Part shown: positions 1 to 8,384 of the stretch, in pieces
How the letters are laid out: each line of letters starts with the position of its first letter
Position numbering within the stretch: the first letter of the stretch is position 1
Source of the DNA: Uliginosibacterium sp. 31-16
GTDB lineage: Bacteria; Pseudomonadota; Gammaproteobacteria; Burkholderiales; Rhodocyclaceae
Assembly: GCF_030730865.1 (NCBI RefSeq)
Contig: NZ_JAVALZ010000005.1
Location: 105,659 to 169,658, forward strand
Direction: 5' to 3'
Length of the DNA: 64,000 nucleotides
The notes under the pieces: generated by a model
Seen by the model: only the letters and a program-made list of their open reading frames with translations
Told to the model about the DNA's origin: nothing
The model's database searches: none
Position numbers and translations under genes: made by a program

Positions 1-1
1 C

Positions 2-253
2 TATCTGGACTATCCGGATGTGGCCAGCCTGGCAGCGCCGAAACCCATGCTGATCTATGCGGGCGAGAAGGACACCCTGTTCCCGCTCGATTCGGTGAAT
101 GCCGCCTTTGGCAAGATGAGCAAGGTGTGGGGCGCGTGGAAAGCGGCGGACAAATTCGAGTCGAAAATCTGGGCTGGCGGCCATGTGTTTGAAGCGCCGC
201 AGCAGGACTACGCCTACGACTGGCTCGATCGCCAATTCGGGATCAAGCGGTGA
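2..253 (+). CDS. alpha/beta hydrolase (dienelactone hydrolase-like), C-terminal part
   Basis: This is the last 83 codons of a gene that starts before the window; the frame is open from base 2 to the TGA at 251-253. The translation carries the two late catalytic elements of the alpha/beta hydrolase fold: an Asp in 'AGEKDTLFP' and a His in 'GGHVFEAP'. This spacing and the text fit dienelactone-hydrolase-type enzymes, which hydrolyse esters or lactones. The nucleophile region lies outside the window, so the substrate cannot be judged. A Rho-independent terminator follows about 40 bases after the stop. Confidence 0.7.
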   Translation, partial: YLDYPDVASLAAPKPMLIYAGEKDTLFPLDSVNAAFGKMSKVWGAWKAADKFESKIWAGGHVFEAPQQDYAYDWLDRQFGIKR

Positions 254-267
254 GTCGGGAGTAGGGA

Positions 268-295
268 GTCGAAAGTCGAAAGTCGAAAGTCGAAG
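268..295. repeat. heptamer tandem repeat (GTCGAAA)
   Basis: Four head-to-tail copies of GTCGAAA (the last reading GTCGAAG) lie between the hydrolase stop and its terminator. The preceding bases (gagtcgggagtagggagtc) are a looser version of the same purine-rich pattern. No function is evident. Confidence 0.75.
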
Positions 296-318
296 GGCGC
301 CTGCGGGCGCCCTTTTTT
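295..318 (+). terminator. Rho-independent terminator after the hydrolase
   Basis: Perfect 7-bp stem GGGCGCC (295-301) with GGCGCCC (306-312), four-base loop TGCG, followed by six T residues (313-318). Confidence 0.9.
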
Positions 319-353
319 GGCGCTGTCGGAATTAGCTGTTGTGGTCCCGAAGT

Positions 354-458
354 CCGTTCGGCCCGAGTGCCGCGCTTGCGCGGTGTATCGAGGGCAGGGC
401 GAGAGGCACGGCCCCGGTCTCGATACGATGGGCTGCGCCCATCACTCGACCCGAACGG
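354..458. repeat. pair of inverted REP-like elements
   Basis: Two copies of one element face each other. Copy 1 (354-392) reads CCGTTCGG, GAGT, a variable hairpin, then GTATCGAG. Copy 2 (419-458) is the reverse: CTCGATAC, the hairpin GATGGGC-TGC-GCCCATC, ACTC, then CCGAACGG. Flanks are conserved while the hairpins differ, which is the layout of bacterial interspersed REP-type elements. The surrounding gap (254-673) has no credible gene. Confidence 0.65.
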
Positions 459-544
459 TTGGAAAGGGCAACGCCCGGCGAGGAGTGTTGCAACACTTGA
501 CGCATACAGAGCCCCTTTTTGTGCCAGCGGCGATTTGCCGCTCC

Positions 545-672
545 TGCGAGGGATGGCTGCAGAGCCGCATGGCGCCTTGCTCTCCCGGCAGGTGTGCCGG
601 AGAAGAAGGTGCAGTGCCGCTTTCAGGTATGGCGTGCCGGAGAAGTCCGTCAGATGCGGCTCTCCGGGTGGT
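545..672. repeat. dispersed intergenic repeat, copy A
   Basis: Contains GCAGAGCCGCATGG (559-572), a GCCTTGCTCT-n3-GGCAGGTGTGCCGGAGAAG block (574-605), and GGAGAAGTCCG-n5-ATGCGGCTCTCC (639-665). The same blocks recur near 5275, 8209, 16461, 27130, 38742, 44489 and 44569. It lies directly downstream of the AAA+ ATPase stop. Confidence 0.6.
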
Positions 673-673
673 C

Positions 674-2221
674 TCAGGCCAGCACGGTGCGCGCCTGCGC
701 CCAGCTGCGCAACTCAGCCATGGTTTCGGCCATCAGCACCGAGAGCGGGCGGGTGCGCGCCATCTCGCCGGCGATGTGGCCGGTGGCCAGCGGCTGGCGG
801 CTGGCGTGGGCCTCGAAGGCGGCGCCGACGATGGCCTGTTCGATTTCGGCGCCGGTGAAACCTTCGCTAGCGCGGGCCAGCTGTTCGAGGTCGAAGCCGG
901 TGGCGGCGTGACCACGGCGGGCGAGGTGGATGCCGAGAATCTCGCGCCGCGTCTCGGCGTCGGGCAGATCCACGAAAAAGATTTCGTCGAAGCGGCCCTT
1001 GCGCATCAGCTCCGGCGGCAGCGCGCGGATATCGTTGGCGGTGGCGGCGATGAAGACCCGTTCATCATGTTCGGACATCCAGGTCAGCAGGGTGCCCAGC
1101 ACGCGCCGACCGACGCCGCCGTCGGACTCGGCCGAGCCCTGTGCCAGCGCCTTTTCGATTTCGTCGATCCACAGCACGCAGGGGGCGAGCGATTCGGCGG
1201 CGGCGAGCGCCTTGCGCAGGTTGCGTTCGGTTTCGCCATGAAACTTGTCGAACAGGCTGCCCATGTCCAGTCGTGCCAGCGGCACGTTCCAGGCGCCGGC
1301 GATGGTGCGGGCCGCCAGACTCTTGCCGGCCCCCTGCACACCCAGCAGGAGCACGCCACGCGGTGCGGGCAGGTTCGGTGCCTGGCCGGCGAAGGCCATC
1401 TGGCGCAGGGCCAGCCAGCGTTTCAGGTTGGGCATGCCGCCGACGGTCGCGAGATCGGCGACCGCGAATTCGATTTCCAGCGCCGATTCGGCACACATCT
1501 CGCGCTTGGCCTGCACGATGCGGGCGATGTCGCTGCGGGTGATCGCCGCATCGTCACGGATCGACAGGCGCAGCAGGCGCCGCACATCTTCCTCGCACAG
1601 GCCGACCAGATGCTGCACCAGCAGGTCGGCGATGGCCTGCTCACCCTGCACCTTGCGCCCTTCGCGCGAGTGGGCGAAGAGTTCGATCTCCTCGGTGAAG
1701 ATGGCGCGCACGCGCACCGCGTCCGGCAGACGCAGGGTGTGAAACAGGGCATGGCGGGCAATTTCGGGCGGCAGCACGATGCTCGGGCCGATCAGCACCA
1801 GGGTGCGGGGATTGTCGGTGTGGGCGAAGGCGATTTCGCGCAGCAGGCGCTGGACGGCGGCCTGTTCGAGGAAGGGATGTACGTCGAAGAGCAGGTACAG
1901 TCCGGCCTCGCCGGCCTTGTCGATGTGCTGCAGCGCGGCCTGCAGTTCCTGTGTCTGCTCCACCACGCGGCGCTGGCCGCTGGCCTCTTCGCGTGGCGGT
2001 TGCCAGCCTTCGACGGTCTGCCAGCTGGCGCGGCGCTCGCTGCCATACTGGAAATTGGTGTGGATCAGGCCATCGGCAATGCTCCACTCATAGAGGCCGC
2101 CACCCTGTTCGAGGGCCAGCTTGTGCAGCAGGGCGCGCGCCCGCGGCTCCTCGTGGGTCTCGATGCACAGGATCGGAAAGCGCGCGGAGAGCGCGGTGCG
2201 GAGGTCGTCGATATCGTTCAT
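674..2221 (-). CDS. AAA+ ATPase, Ycf46-like
   Basis: A 515-residue AAA+ protein. The C-terminal half has a full ATPase core: Walker A GVQGAGKS at 294-301, Walker B VLWIDE at 349-354, sensor-1 TAN at 394-396, and a likely arginine finger in RKGR at 407-410, followed by the small helical lid. The N-terminal 250 residues resemble the inactive RecA-like half of Ycf46-type proteins. In cyanobacteria Ycf46 is linked to carbon-uptake regulation; in proteobacteria its role is not settled, so I give only the family. It is cytosolic, with no membrane segment. It stands alone on the minus strand, back to back with ftsE, with no co-directional partner that would hint at a substrate. Codon use matches its neighbours. 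Confidence 0.8.
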   Translation of the reverse strand: MNDIDDLRTALSARFPILCIETHEEPRARALLHKLALEQGGGLYEWSIADGLIHTNFQYGSERRASWQTVEGWQPPREEASGQRRVVEQTQELQAALQHIDKAGEAGLYLLFDVHPFLEQAAVQRLLREIAFAHTDNPRTLVLIGPSIVLPPEIARHALFHTLRLPDAVRVRAIFTEEIELFAHSREGRKVQGEQAIADLLVQHLVGLCEEDVRRLLRLSIRDDAAITRSDIARIVQAKREMCAESALEIEFAVADLATVGGMPNLKRWLALRQMAFAGQAPNLPAPRGVLLLGVQGAGKSLAARTIAGAWNVPLARLDMGSLFDKFHGETERNLRKALAAAESLAPCVLWIDEIEKALAQGSAESDGGVGRRVLGTLLTWMSEHDERVFIAATANDIRALPPELMRKGRFDEIFFVDLPDAETRREILGIHLARRGHAATGFDLEQLARASEGFTGAEIEQAIVGAAFEAHASRQPLATGHIAGEMARTRPLSVLMAETMAELRSWAQARTVLA

Positions 2222-2429
2222 CGGAGCATGGCCAGAGCATGAGGGAACGCCGATTGTATGCCGAACGCGTTCGCTGCCTGTGGCCCGGCACCGCGTCGGC
2301 CTCTTCCCGGGCAGGCTTGCCGCTCAGCGGAGATCTTCTAGCAAGCTGCCCGGATTGACCGGTTGCGCGGCGCGAGATGGAGCTTGCGGGTAAACTGGCG
2401 CCTTTCCTTGCCGCGATTTTCTCTTTTTC

Positions 2430-3083
2430 ATGATCCGTTTCGAACACGTCAGCAAGCGTTACGACGGAGGGCATGAAGCCCTCGCGAACGTGAGCCTTGA
2501 AATCCGCCACGGTGAACTGCTGGTGCTGGCCGGGCATTCCGGCGCGGGCAAGAGCACGCTGATCAAGCTGATTGCCGGGCTGGAGAAGCCTACGGCGGGC
2601 AAGGTCTGGGTGTCCGGGCAGGATGTGGGCAGCCTGCGCCAGAATCAGCTGCCGTATCTGCGCCGCAGCCTTGGGTTGGTGATGCAGGAGCACCGCCTGC
2701 TGACCGATCGCACGGTATACGACAACGTGATGCTGCCGCTGCTGGTGACGGGCTATCCGCCCAGGGATGCGGCCAAGCGGGTGCGCGTGGCACTGGAGAA
2801 AGTCGGCATGGGAACATTTGAAAAAGCCATGCCGCTGACGCTGTCTGGCGGCGAGCAACATCGCGTGGCAATTGCCCGGGCCATCGTGAATCGCCCTTCG
2901 GTGCTGATCGCCGATGAGCCGACTGCACACCTCGACCCGGCCTATGCGCGCGAGATCGCCGCGCTGTTCCGTTCATTCCACGCCGCCGGTGTCACCATCC
3001 TGCTGGCGACGCACGATGACACCCTGTTCTCGCCCTATGGCGCACGACGCATCGAACTGGCCAAGGGGAGGTTGCTGGCATGA
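2430..3083 (+). CDS. ftsE: cell division ATP-binding protein FtsE
   Basis: A 217-residue ABC ATPase of normal FtsE length. Visible motifs are Walker A GHSGAGKST at 35-43, signature LSGGEQ at 138-143, and Walker B VLIADE at 158-163. FtsE pairs with FtsX at the division septum and drives conformational changes that activate periplasmic peptidoglycan hydrolases. The ATG overlaps nothing upstream and has only a weak ribosome-binding site. The stop codon overlaps the ftsX start (ATGA, 3080-3083), which indicates translational coupling. The usual partner ftsY is not upstream; the preceding gene is the divergent AAA+ ATPase. Confidence 0.95.
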   Translation: MIRFEHVSKRYDGGHEALANVSLEIRHGELLVLAGHSGAGKSTLIKLIAGLEKPTAGKVWVSGQDVGSLRQNQLPYLRRSLGLVMQEHRLLTDRTVYDNVMLPLLVTGYPPRDAAKRVRVALEKVGMGTFEKAMPLTLSGGEQHRVAIARAIVNRPSVLIADEPTAHLDPAYAREIAALFRSFHAAGVTILLATHDDTLFSPYGARRIELAKGRLLA

Positions 3084-3982
3084 GTTTTCTTCCCCATGGC
3101 ATGGCATTTCGTCAGGCTCTGCATCGCCTTGCTGGCAAACCGCTGTCCACGCTGCTCTCCGCACTGGTGGTGGCGATTGCGCTGACGCTGCCCGCCTTGA
3201 GTTACGTGCTGATCGACAATCTGGCCAGCCTCGCCAATGGCGTGACGGGCAAGCCCGAGATCAGCGTGTTCCTGAAGAAGGAAGTGACGGCCGAGAAAGC
3301 CCAGGCAATGGAGAACCGCCTGCGTGCCGACAAGCGTATTGTGGCCATCCGGTTCATCGGCCGCGATACCGCACTCAAGCAGCTCGCCGCGCGCGGCGGT
3401 TTCGCTGACGTGACCGGGGCGCTGAGCGAAAACCCCTTGCCGGATGCCTTCATTCTTGAGCCGGGTGGTGAAGATCCCAAGGTCTTCGAGGCCATTCGCA
3501 CCAGCCTGACGGCCATGCCGGAGGTATTGCACGTGCAGCTTGATTCGGCCTGGGTCGAGCGGCTGCATGCGGCGGTTGAACTGGGGCGCTGGGTGGCGCT
3601 GCTGCTGGCCGCGCTTCTTGGCACGGCGCTGATCATTGTGACGTTCAATACCATCCGCCTGCAGATTCTCACGCAGCGCCACGAAATTACCGTGAGCCTG
3701 CTGCTGGGGGCGACGCGGGCTTTCGTGCGGCGACCTTTCCTCTACTTCGGTCTGCTGCAGGGGCTGCTCGGTGGCGTGCTGGCCTGGGGCATGGTGCAGG
3801 GTCTGGTTCTGCTGATTGCGCCGCGCGTACAGGCTCTGGCGCGGGCCTACAACATTGTGGTGGATCTGGCTGGGCCAAGCGTGTGGCAGGGGCTTGCGCT
3901 GCTGGTCTTTGCGGCAGTACTGGGCTGGCTGGGGGCTGGTCTGTCGGTGCGCCGACACCTGCACGATGGGGCGGTGGACTGA
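3080..3982 (+). CDS. ftsX: cell division protein FtsX
   Basis: A 300-residue FtsX-family permease. It shows the expected plan: cytoplasmic N-terminus, a first membrane segment near residues 24-45, a periplasmic loop up to about 165, and three more hydrophobic segments (about 170-195, 220-245, 270-292). It forms the membrane part of FtsEX, which signals to amidase activators during septation. Its start overlaps the end of ftsE by four bases. In many proteobacteria rpoH follows directly; here the xylose transporter lies between them. Confidence 0.93.
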   Translation: MSFLPHGMAFRQALHRLAGKPLSTLLSALVVAIALTLPALSYVLIDNLASLANGVTGKPEISVFLKKEVTAEKAQAMENRLRADKRIVAIRFIGRDTALKQLAARGGFADVTGALSENPLPDAFILEPGGEDPKVFEAIRTSLTAMPEVLHVQLDSAWVERLHAAVELGRWVALLLAALLGTALIIVTFNTIRLQILTQRHEITVSLLLGATRAFVRRPFLYFGLLQGLLGGVLAWGMVQGLVLLIAPRVQALARAYNIVVDLAGPSVWQGLALLVFAAVLGWLGAGLSVRRHLHDGAVD

Positions 3983-4179
3983 ACGTTGATCGAGGCGCTT
4001 GGTAGGCTGCACAGGGTCAGCCGCTATTGCGAAAGTCCGACTCTCGCACTAAGGTGGCGTCCGTAGTTTCAGAACAAGAACAGTTCGTCTGATGTGCCGC
4101 TGGACCCCGCTGCCGGATAGCCTGCGGCGGGAATCGAGAGAGGCCGCGGTCTCTCTTCGCCAAACCAAAGGAGACCCTG

Positions 4180-5196
4180 ATGAGCATTTTCACTACCCGC
4201 CGTACCGTTCTGGCCGTTCTGGCCGCCGTTTCCACTCTCGCTGCCTTGCCGGCCTTTGCGTCGAAGGACAAGCCGGTCATCGGTTTCTCCATTGATGACC
4301 TGCGCGTCGAACGCTGGGCACGGGACCGCGATTATTTCGTCGAAGCAGCCAAGGGCCTCGGTGCCGAGGTGAATGTGCAGTCGGCGGATGCCAACGAGCA
4401 GCGCCAGATCTCACAGATCGAGAATCTGATCGCCAAGAAGGTCGACGTGCTGGTGATCGTGCCCTTCAACTCGAAGGTGCTGACCAATGCCATCAAGGAA
4501 GCCAAGAAATCCGGCATCAAGGTGGTGTCTTACGACCGCCTGATCCTGAATGCCGATGTGGACGCCTACATCTCCTTCGACAACGAGCGCGTCGGCGCGC
4601 TGCAGGCTGAAGGCATCGTCAAGATGGTACCCAAGGGCAGCTACTACCTGCTCGGTGGCGCGCCGACCGACAACAACGCCAAACTGCTGCGTGCCGGGCA
4701 GATGTCGGTACTCAAACCCTTTGTGGACAAGGGTGACATCAAGATTCTCGGCGACCAGTGGGTGAAGGACTGGAGCCCGGAAGAAGCGCTCAAGATCACC
4801 GAGAACGTGCTGACCAAGAATGCCAACAAGATCGACGCGATCATCGCCTCGAACGACGGCACGGCAGGCGGTGCGATTCAGGCTCTGGCAGCCCAGAAGC
4901 TGGCCGGCAAGGTGGCGGTTTCCGGGCAGGATGCGGAGCTGGCTGCCGTCAAGCGGGTGGTGGCCGGTACCCAGGCGCTCACCGTCTACAAGCCGCTCAA
5001 GCTGATTGCTTCCAGCGCCGCCAAGCTGGCGGTGCAACTCGTGAAGGGTGAGGCGCCGGCCTACAACGCCAAGCTGGACAATGGCATGAAGAAGGTGGAT
5101 TCGGTGCTGCTGACGCCAACCATCATCACCAAGGCCAATGTCGATCTGCTGGTGACGGACAAGTTCTTCACCAAGGATCAGCTGGGACTGAAGTAA
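4180..5196 (+). CDS. xylF: D-xylose ABC transporter, substrate-binding protein
   Basis: A 338-residue periplasmic sugar-binding protein. The first 28 residues form a signal peptide ending in 'ALPAFA'. The mature part is a type-I periplasmic binding fold, and the texts 'IGFSIDDLRVERW', 'YDRLI' and 'ASNDGTAGGAIQAL' match XylF. It captures D-xylose for the XylG/XylH transporter. A strong ribosome-binding site (AAAGGAG) precedes the ATG. A stem-loop separates it from xylG, as often seen after binding-protein genes that need higher expression than the membrane parts. The 197-base gap upstream presumably holds the operon promoter, though I could not assign an operator. Confidence 0.93.
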   Translation: MSIFTTRRTVLAVLAAVSTLAALPAFASKDKPVIGFSIDDLRVERWARDRDYFVEAAKGLGAEVNVQSADANEQRQISQIENLIAKKVDVLVIVPFNSKVLTNAIKEAKKSGIKVVSYDRLILNADVDAYISFDNERVGALQAEGIVKMVPKGSYYLLGGAPTDNNAKLLRAGQMSVLKPFVDKGDIKILGDQWVKDWSPEEALKITENVLTKNANKIDAIIASNDGTAGGAIQALAAQKLAGKVAVSGQDAELAAVKRVVAGTQALTVYKPLKLIASSAAKLAVQLVKGEAPAYNAKLDNGMKKVDSVLLTPTIITKANVDLLVTDKFFTKDQLGLK

Positions 5197-5206
5197 GTCC
5201 GGTAAA

Positions 5207-5239
5207 AAGGCGGCATCCCCGCAAGGGGCTTGCCGCCTT
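5207..5239 (+). terminator. stem-loop between xylF and xylG
   Basis: Outer arms AAGGCGGCA (5207-5215) and TGCCGCCTT (5231-5239) are perfectly complementary and enclose an inner hairpin CCCC-GCAA-GGGG (5217-5228). There is no long T run (only TTGTTG follows), so partial termination or protection of xylF mRNA ends is more likely than full termination. This is inference. Confidence 0.6.
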
Positions 5240-5270
5240 GTTGTGCAGGCAGCCTCTCTGGTGATTGGCT

Positions 5271-5307
5271 TCCTGCCTTGCTCTTGCGGCAGGTGTGCTG
5301 CAGAGTC
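5271..5307. repeat. dispersed intergenic repeat, copy G (partial)
   Basis: The block GCCTTGCTCTTGCGGCAGGT followed by GTGCTGCAGAG (5275-5305) matches the block at 574-605 (copy A) with a few changes. It lies in the xylF-xylG gap, just before the xylG start. Confidence 0.55.
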
Positions 5308-5334
5308 AATCCAGAGGCGGCTGTCGGAGGCGGA

Positions 5335-6882
5335 GTGTCCGAATTCCTGCTTGAAATGCGTGGCATCGTCAAAGCCTTTTCGGGGGTCAAGGCGCTCGAT
5401 GGCATCGACCTGGCGGTGCGCGCCGGCGAATGTGTAGGCTTGTGCGGCGAGAATGGCGCGGGCAAATCCACCCTGATGAAAGTGCTCTCCGCCGTGTATC
5501 CCTACGGGGAGTGGGAGGGGCAGATCCTGTGGGATGGCCAGCCTTTGCGCGCGCGCAGCATCCGCGAAACCGAGGCGGCCGGTATCGTCATCATCCATCA
5601 GGAACTGATGCTGGTGCCGCACCTGTCGGTGGCCGAGAACATCTTCCTTGGCAACGAGATCACCGGCCCCGGCGGCACGCTCAATTACGCCGCGATGTAT
5701 CAGCGTGCGGCCGAACTGATGGCCGAGCTGAAAATGCCGGAAGTGAATGTGGCGCTGCCGGTGTCCCAATACGGCGGCGGTCATCAGCAGCTGATCGAGA
5801 TTGCCAAGGCGCTGAACAAGAAGGCCCGCCTGCTGATTCTCGACGAGCCCACTTCCTCGCTGACCAAGGCCGAAACCGCAATCCTCCTCGACATCATCCT
5901 GGCCCTGAAGAAAAAGGGCGTGGCCTGCGTAATGATCTCGCACAAGCTCGACGAGATCGCCGCCGTGTGCGACACCATCAGCGTGATCCGTGATGGCACG
6001 CATGTGGCAACCCGGCCGATGGGCGAGCTGTCGGTCGACCAGATCATCACCCTGATGGTCGGGCGTGAGATCAAGAACCTGTTCCCGCGCGAAGAACACG
6101 CCATCGGCGAGGTGATCTTCGAAGCGCGCAACGTGACCTGTCATGACGTCGACAACCCCGCGCGCAAGCGGGTCGACAACATCTCCTTCCAGCTGCGCAA
6201 GGGCGAGATCCTCGGCGTGGCGGGGCTGGTCGGCGCCGGGCGGACCGAGCTGGCGATGGCGATCTTCGGCTGCTATCCAGGGCGTTATGAGGCGACCGTA
6301 GTGCTGGATGGCAAGAGCCTGGAAATCCGCTCGCCGCAAGCCGCTGTGCAGGCCGGCCTGTGTCTGGTGCCGGAAGACCGCAAACGGCACGGCATCGTGC
6401 CGCTGATGGGCGTGGGCTACAACATCACCCTGTCGGTGCCGGAGAAGTACAGCCGCTTCGGGGTGATCGACCCGCCGGCCGAAATGCTGATCATCGAGCA
6501 GATGATCAGCCGCATGTGCATCAAGACCGCCACCCCCGTGCTGCCGATCAAGGGGCTGTCCGGCGGCAACCAGCAGAAGGCCGTGCTCGCCAAGATGCTG
6601 TTGCCGGCCCCGCGCGTGCTGATCCTCGACGAGCCGACCCGCGGCGTGGATGTGGGTGCCAAGTACGAGATCTACAAGCTGATGATGGAACTGGTGAAGG
6701 AAGGCATGTCCATCATCATGATCAGTTCGGAACTGCCCGAAGTGCTCGGCGTCAGCGACCGCGTGCTGGTCATTGGCGAAGGGCGCCTGCGCGGTGATTT
6801 CGTCAATGACGGGTTGAGCCAGGAAACCGTGATGGCCGCAGCCATCGGGCAGAAAGAGGACGCATTGAGTACTGCATGTTGA
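5335..6882 (+). CDS. xylG: D-xylose ABC transporter, ATP-binding protein
   Basis: A tandem ABC ATPase of 515 residues from the GTG at 5335. That start is preceded by GGAGG at 5326-5330 and begins the conserved '[11 protein letters not shown]'. An ATG at 5230 is in frame, but the added 35 residues are encoded by repeat sequence and look non-native. Domain 1 has Walker [10 protein letters not shown] (38-46), signature GGGHQQL and Walker B LLILDEPT. Domain 2 has the usual degenerate P-loop [10 protein letters not shown], signature LSGGNQQK and [12 protein letters not shown]. This two-domain form with a degenerate second P-loop is typical of sugar importers (XylG/RbsA/MglA). It powers XylFGH uptake from the cytoplasmic side. 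Confidence 0.93.
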   Translation: MSEFLLEMRGIVKAFSGVKALDGIDLAVRAGECVGLCGENGAGKSTLMKVLSAVYPYGEWEGQILWDGQPLRARSIRETEAAGIVIIHQELMLVPHLSVAENIFLGNEITGPGGTLNYAAMYQRAAELMAELKMPEVNVALPVSQYGGGHQQLIEIAKALNKKARLLILDEPTSSLTKAETAILLDIILALKKKGVACVMISHKLDEIAAVCDTISVIRDGTHVATRPMGELSVDQIITLMVGREIKNLFPREEHAIGEVIFEARNVTCHDVDNPARKRVDNISFQLRKGEILGVAGLVGAGRTELAMAIFGCYPGRYEATVVLDGKSLEIRSPQAAVQAGLCLVPEDRKRHGIVPLMGVGYNITLSVPEKYSRFGVIDPPAEMLIIEQMISRMCIKTATPVLPIKGLSGGNQQKAVLAKMLLPAPRVLILDEPTRGVDVGAKYEIYKLMMELVKEGMSIIMISSELPEVLGVSDRVLVIGEGRLRGDFVNDGLSQETVMAAAIGQKEDALSTAC

Positions 6883-6888
6883 AATAGT

Positions 6889-6941
6889 CCGGTCGGACTT
6901 CCGACCGGCGCGGGCAACAGGGAGTCGGACTGAAGTCCGAC
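6889..6941. repeat. two short palindromes between xylG and xylH
   Basis: CCGGTCGG-ACTT-CCGACCGG (6889-6908) and GTCGGACT-GA-AGTCCGAC (6924-6941) are both perfect 8-bp stems, sharing the core GTCGGAC. They resemble short REP-like units. They are not followed by T runs, so they are probably not terminators within the operon. Confidence 0.65.
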
Positions 6942-6986
6942 CTACGAAACTGAGTGAGTGCCGAGACAAACCGGACAGGTGCACCA

Positions 6987-8132
6987 ATGACCATTTTTCA
7001 TTCGATCCAGCAGGTTTTTTCCCGCTACAAGATCCTCGCCTTGCTGATCGCCATCGCGCTCATCTGGGCCTTCTTCACCTGGCAGAGCGACGGCGCCTTC
7101 CTGACCGCACGCAATTTCGCCAACCTGCTGCGCCAGATGGCGATCACCGGCATGCTCGCCTCCGGCATGGTCTTCGTGATCATCGCCGGCGAGATCGATC
7201 TCTCGGTCGGCTCGCTGCTCGGTCTGCTTGGCGGCGTGGCGGCAGTGCTGGATGCAACCTACCAGCTGCCGGTAGCGTTGAATTTTGCCATCGTGCTCGG
7301 TCTGGGGCTGGTGCTGGGGCTGTTCAACGGTTACTGGGTGGCGTACCTGCGCGTGCCGTCCTTCATCGTCGGGCTGGCCGGCATGCTGATCTTCCGCGGC
7401 ATCCTGCTGGCGGTGACCAAGGGCACGACGACGCCGATCGAGTCGGAGAGCTTCGTCAGCTTCGGCCAGGGTCATCTGCCGATGATGCTGGGCTACTTCA
7501 TCGGTGCCGCGGTATTCCTGTTCCTGGTGGTGATGACATTCCGCAGCCGCGCCAATCGCCAGCGCTATCAGCTGGCCGTGCCGCCGCTGTGGCAGGAAGG
7601 CGCCAAGCTGCTGATCATCGCGCTGATCATTGCGGGTTTTGTCGAGGCGCTCAACAGCAACGAGGGCATTCCGGTGCCGGTGCTGCTGATGCTGGCGATT
7701 CTCGGCGGTTTCTCGTTCATGGCGCGCAACACCGTGTTTGGCCGGCGCATCTACGCGGTGGGCTCGAATCTGGAAGCCACCCGCCTGTCCGGTGTGAATA
7801 CGCGGTTGGTGAAGATGGCGCTCTTCGGCGTGATGGGCCTGATGTGTGCGCTGGCCGGTCTGACCACCACCGCCCGCATGGCCGCCGGCTCACCCTCGGC
7901 AGGCAATATGGGCGAGCTGGACGCCATCGCCTCCTGCTTCATCGGTGGCACCTCGATGCGCGGCGGTTCCGGCACCGTGCTTGGCGCGCTGATCGGTGCG
8001 CTGATCATGGCCAGCCTGGATAACGGGATGTCCATGCTCAGTGTGGAGAGCTACTGGCAGATGATCGTCAAAGGCTCGATCCTGCTGCTGGCGGTCTGGA
8101 TCGACGTGATGTCCGGGTCAAGCGAGCGCTGA
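6987..8132 (+). CDS. xylH: D-xylose ABC transporter, permease
   Basis: A 381-residue, very hydrophobic permease with about ten membrane segments. It includes the sugar-permease signature 'AGEIDLSVGSLLGL' early and 'NTVFGRRIYAVGSN' late, both typical of the XylH/RbsC/MglC family. I chose the ATG at 6987; a GTG at 6954 would add 11 polar residues and lacks a good ribosome-binding site. It forms the membrane channel for xylose with XylG and XylF. A GC-rich stem-loop follows the stop. No xylose isomerase or kinase gene is next to it in this window. Confidence 0.92.
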   Translation: MTIFHSIQQVFSRYKILALLIAIALIWAFFTWQSDGAFLTARNFANLLRQMAITGMLASGMVFVIIAGEIDLSVGSLLGLLGGVAAVLDATYQLPVALNFAIVLGLGLVLGLFNGYWVAYLRVPSFIVGLAGMLIFRGILLAVTKGTTTPIESESFVSFGQGHLPMMLGYFIGAAVFLFLVVMTFRSRANRQRYQLAVPPLWQEGAKLLIIALIIAGFVEALNSNEGIPVPVLLMLAILGGFSFMARNTVFGRRIYAVGSNLEATRLSGVNTRLVKMALFGVMGLMCALAGLTTTARMAAGSPSAGNMGELDAIASCFIGGTSMRGGSGTVLGALIGALIMASLDNGMSMLSVESYWQMIVKGSILLLAVWIDVMSGSSER

Positions 8133-8133
8133 C

Positions 8134-8153
8134 AGCCGCGCCGGGCGGCTTTC
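8134..8153 (+). terminator. possible terminator after xylH
   Basis: AGCCGC (8134-8139), loop GCCGG, GCGGCT (8145-8150), then TTCTCC. The stem is short and the T run poor, so this is tentative. Confidence 0.4.
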
Positions 8154-8311
8154 TCCAAGGGTGCTGGCTGGAGAGCAGCCATTGGCAAGCATTCCCGTTG
8201 ATGCATGCCGAAGACGGCCGCTGCGCGCGGCTTTCAGAGGCGCGCCTCACAGACTCAACGTTTTGCATGGGCGATCAGCGTCGTGCGGCTATCCGGAACT
8301 TTTTCGAGCCC

Positions 8312-8338
8312 TTAGCACTCTCATGTCCCGAGTGCTAA
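8312..8338 (+). promoter_or_regulatory. CIRCE element (HrcA operator) of rpoH
   Basis: TTAGCACTC (8312-8320), nine spacer bases, GAGTGCTAA (8330-8338): an exact match to the CIRCE inverted repeat bound by the heat-shock repressor HrcA. It ends 46 bases before the rpoH ATG. A possible -10 box TAAAAT (8336-8341) overlaps its right arm and TTAGCA (8312-8317) sits 18 bases upstream, so bound HrcA would cover this promoter. Repression of rpoH by HrcA/CIRCE is known in betaproteobacteria. Confidence 0.95.
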
Positions 8339-8384
8339 AATCTGGGTGCAAAAGTCTCACCCGTCGTTTTCTGGAGTTCAAGCA

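Noticed and set aside
317..2242. 641-codon open frame antisense to the AAA+ ATPase
   Set aside because: It is the mirror frame of a GC-rich real gene; the minus-strand product has a full AAA+ motif set while this one is low-complexity and has no domain.
4411..6987. 858-codon open frame opposite xylF and xylG
   Set aside because: His/Gln/Gly-rich antisense text with no motif; the plus strand encodes two clear transporter proteins.
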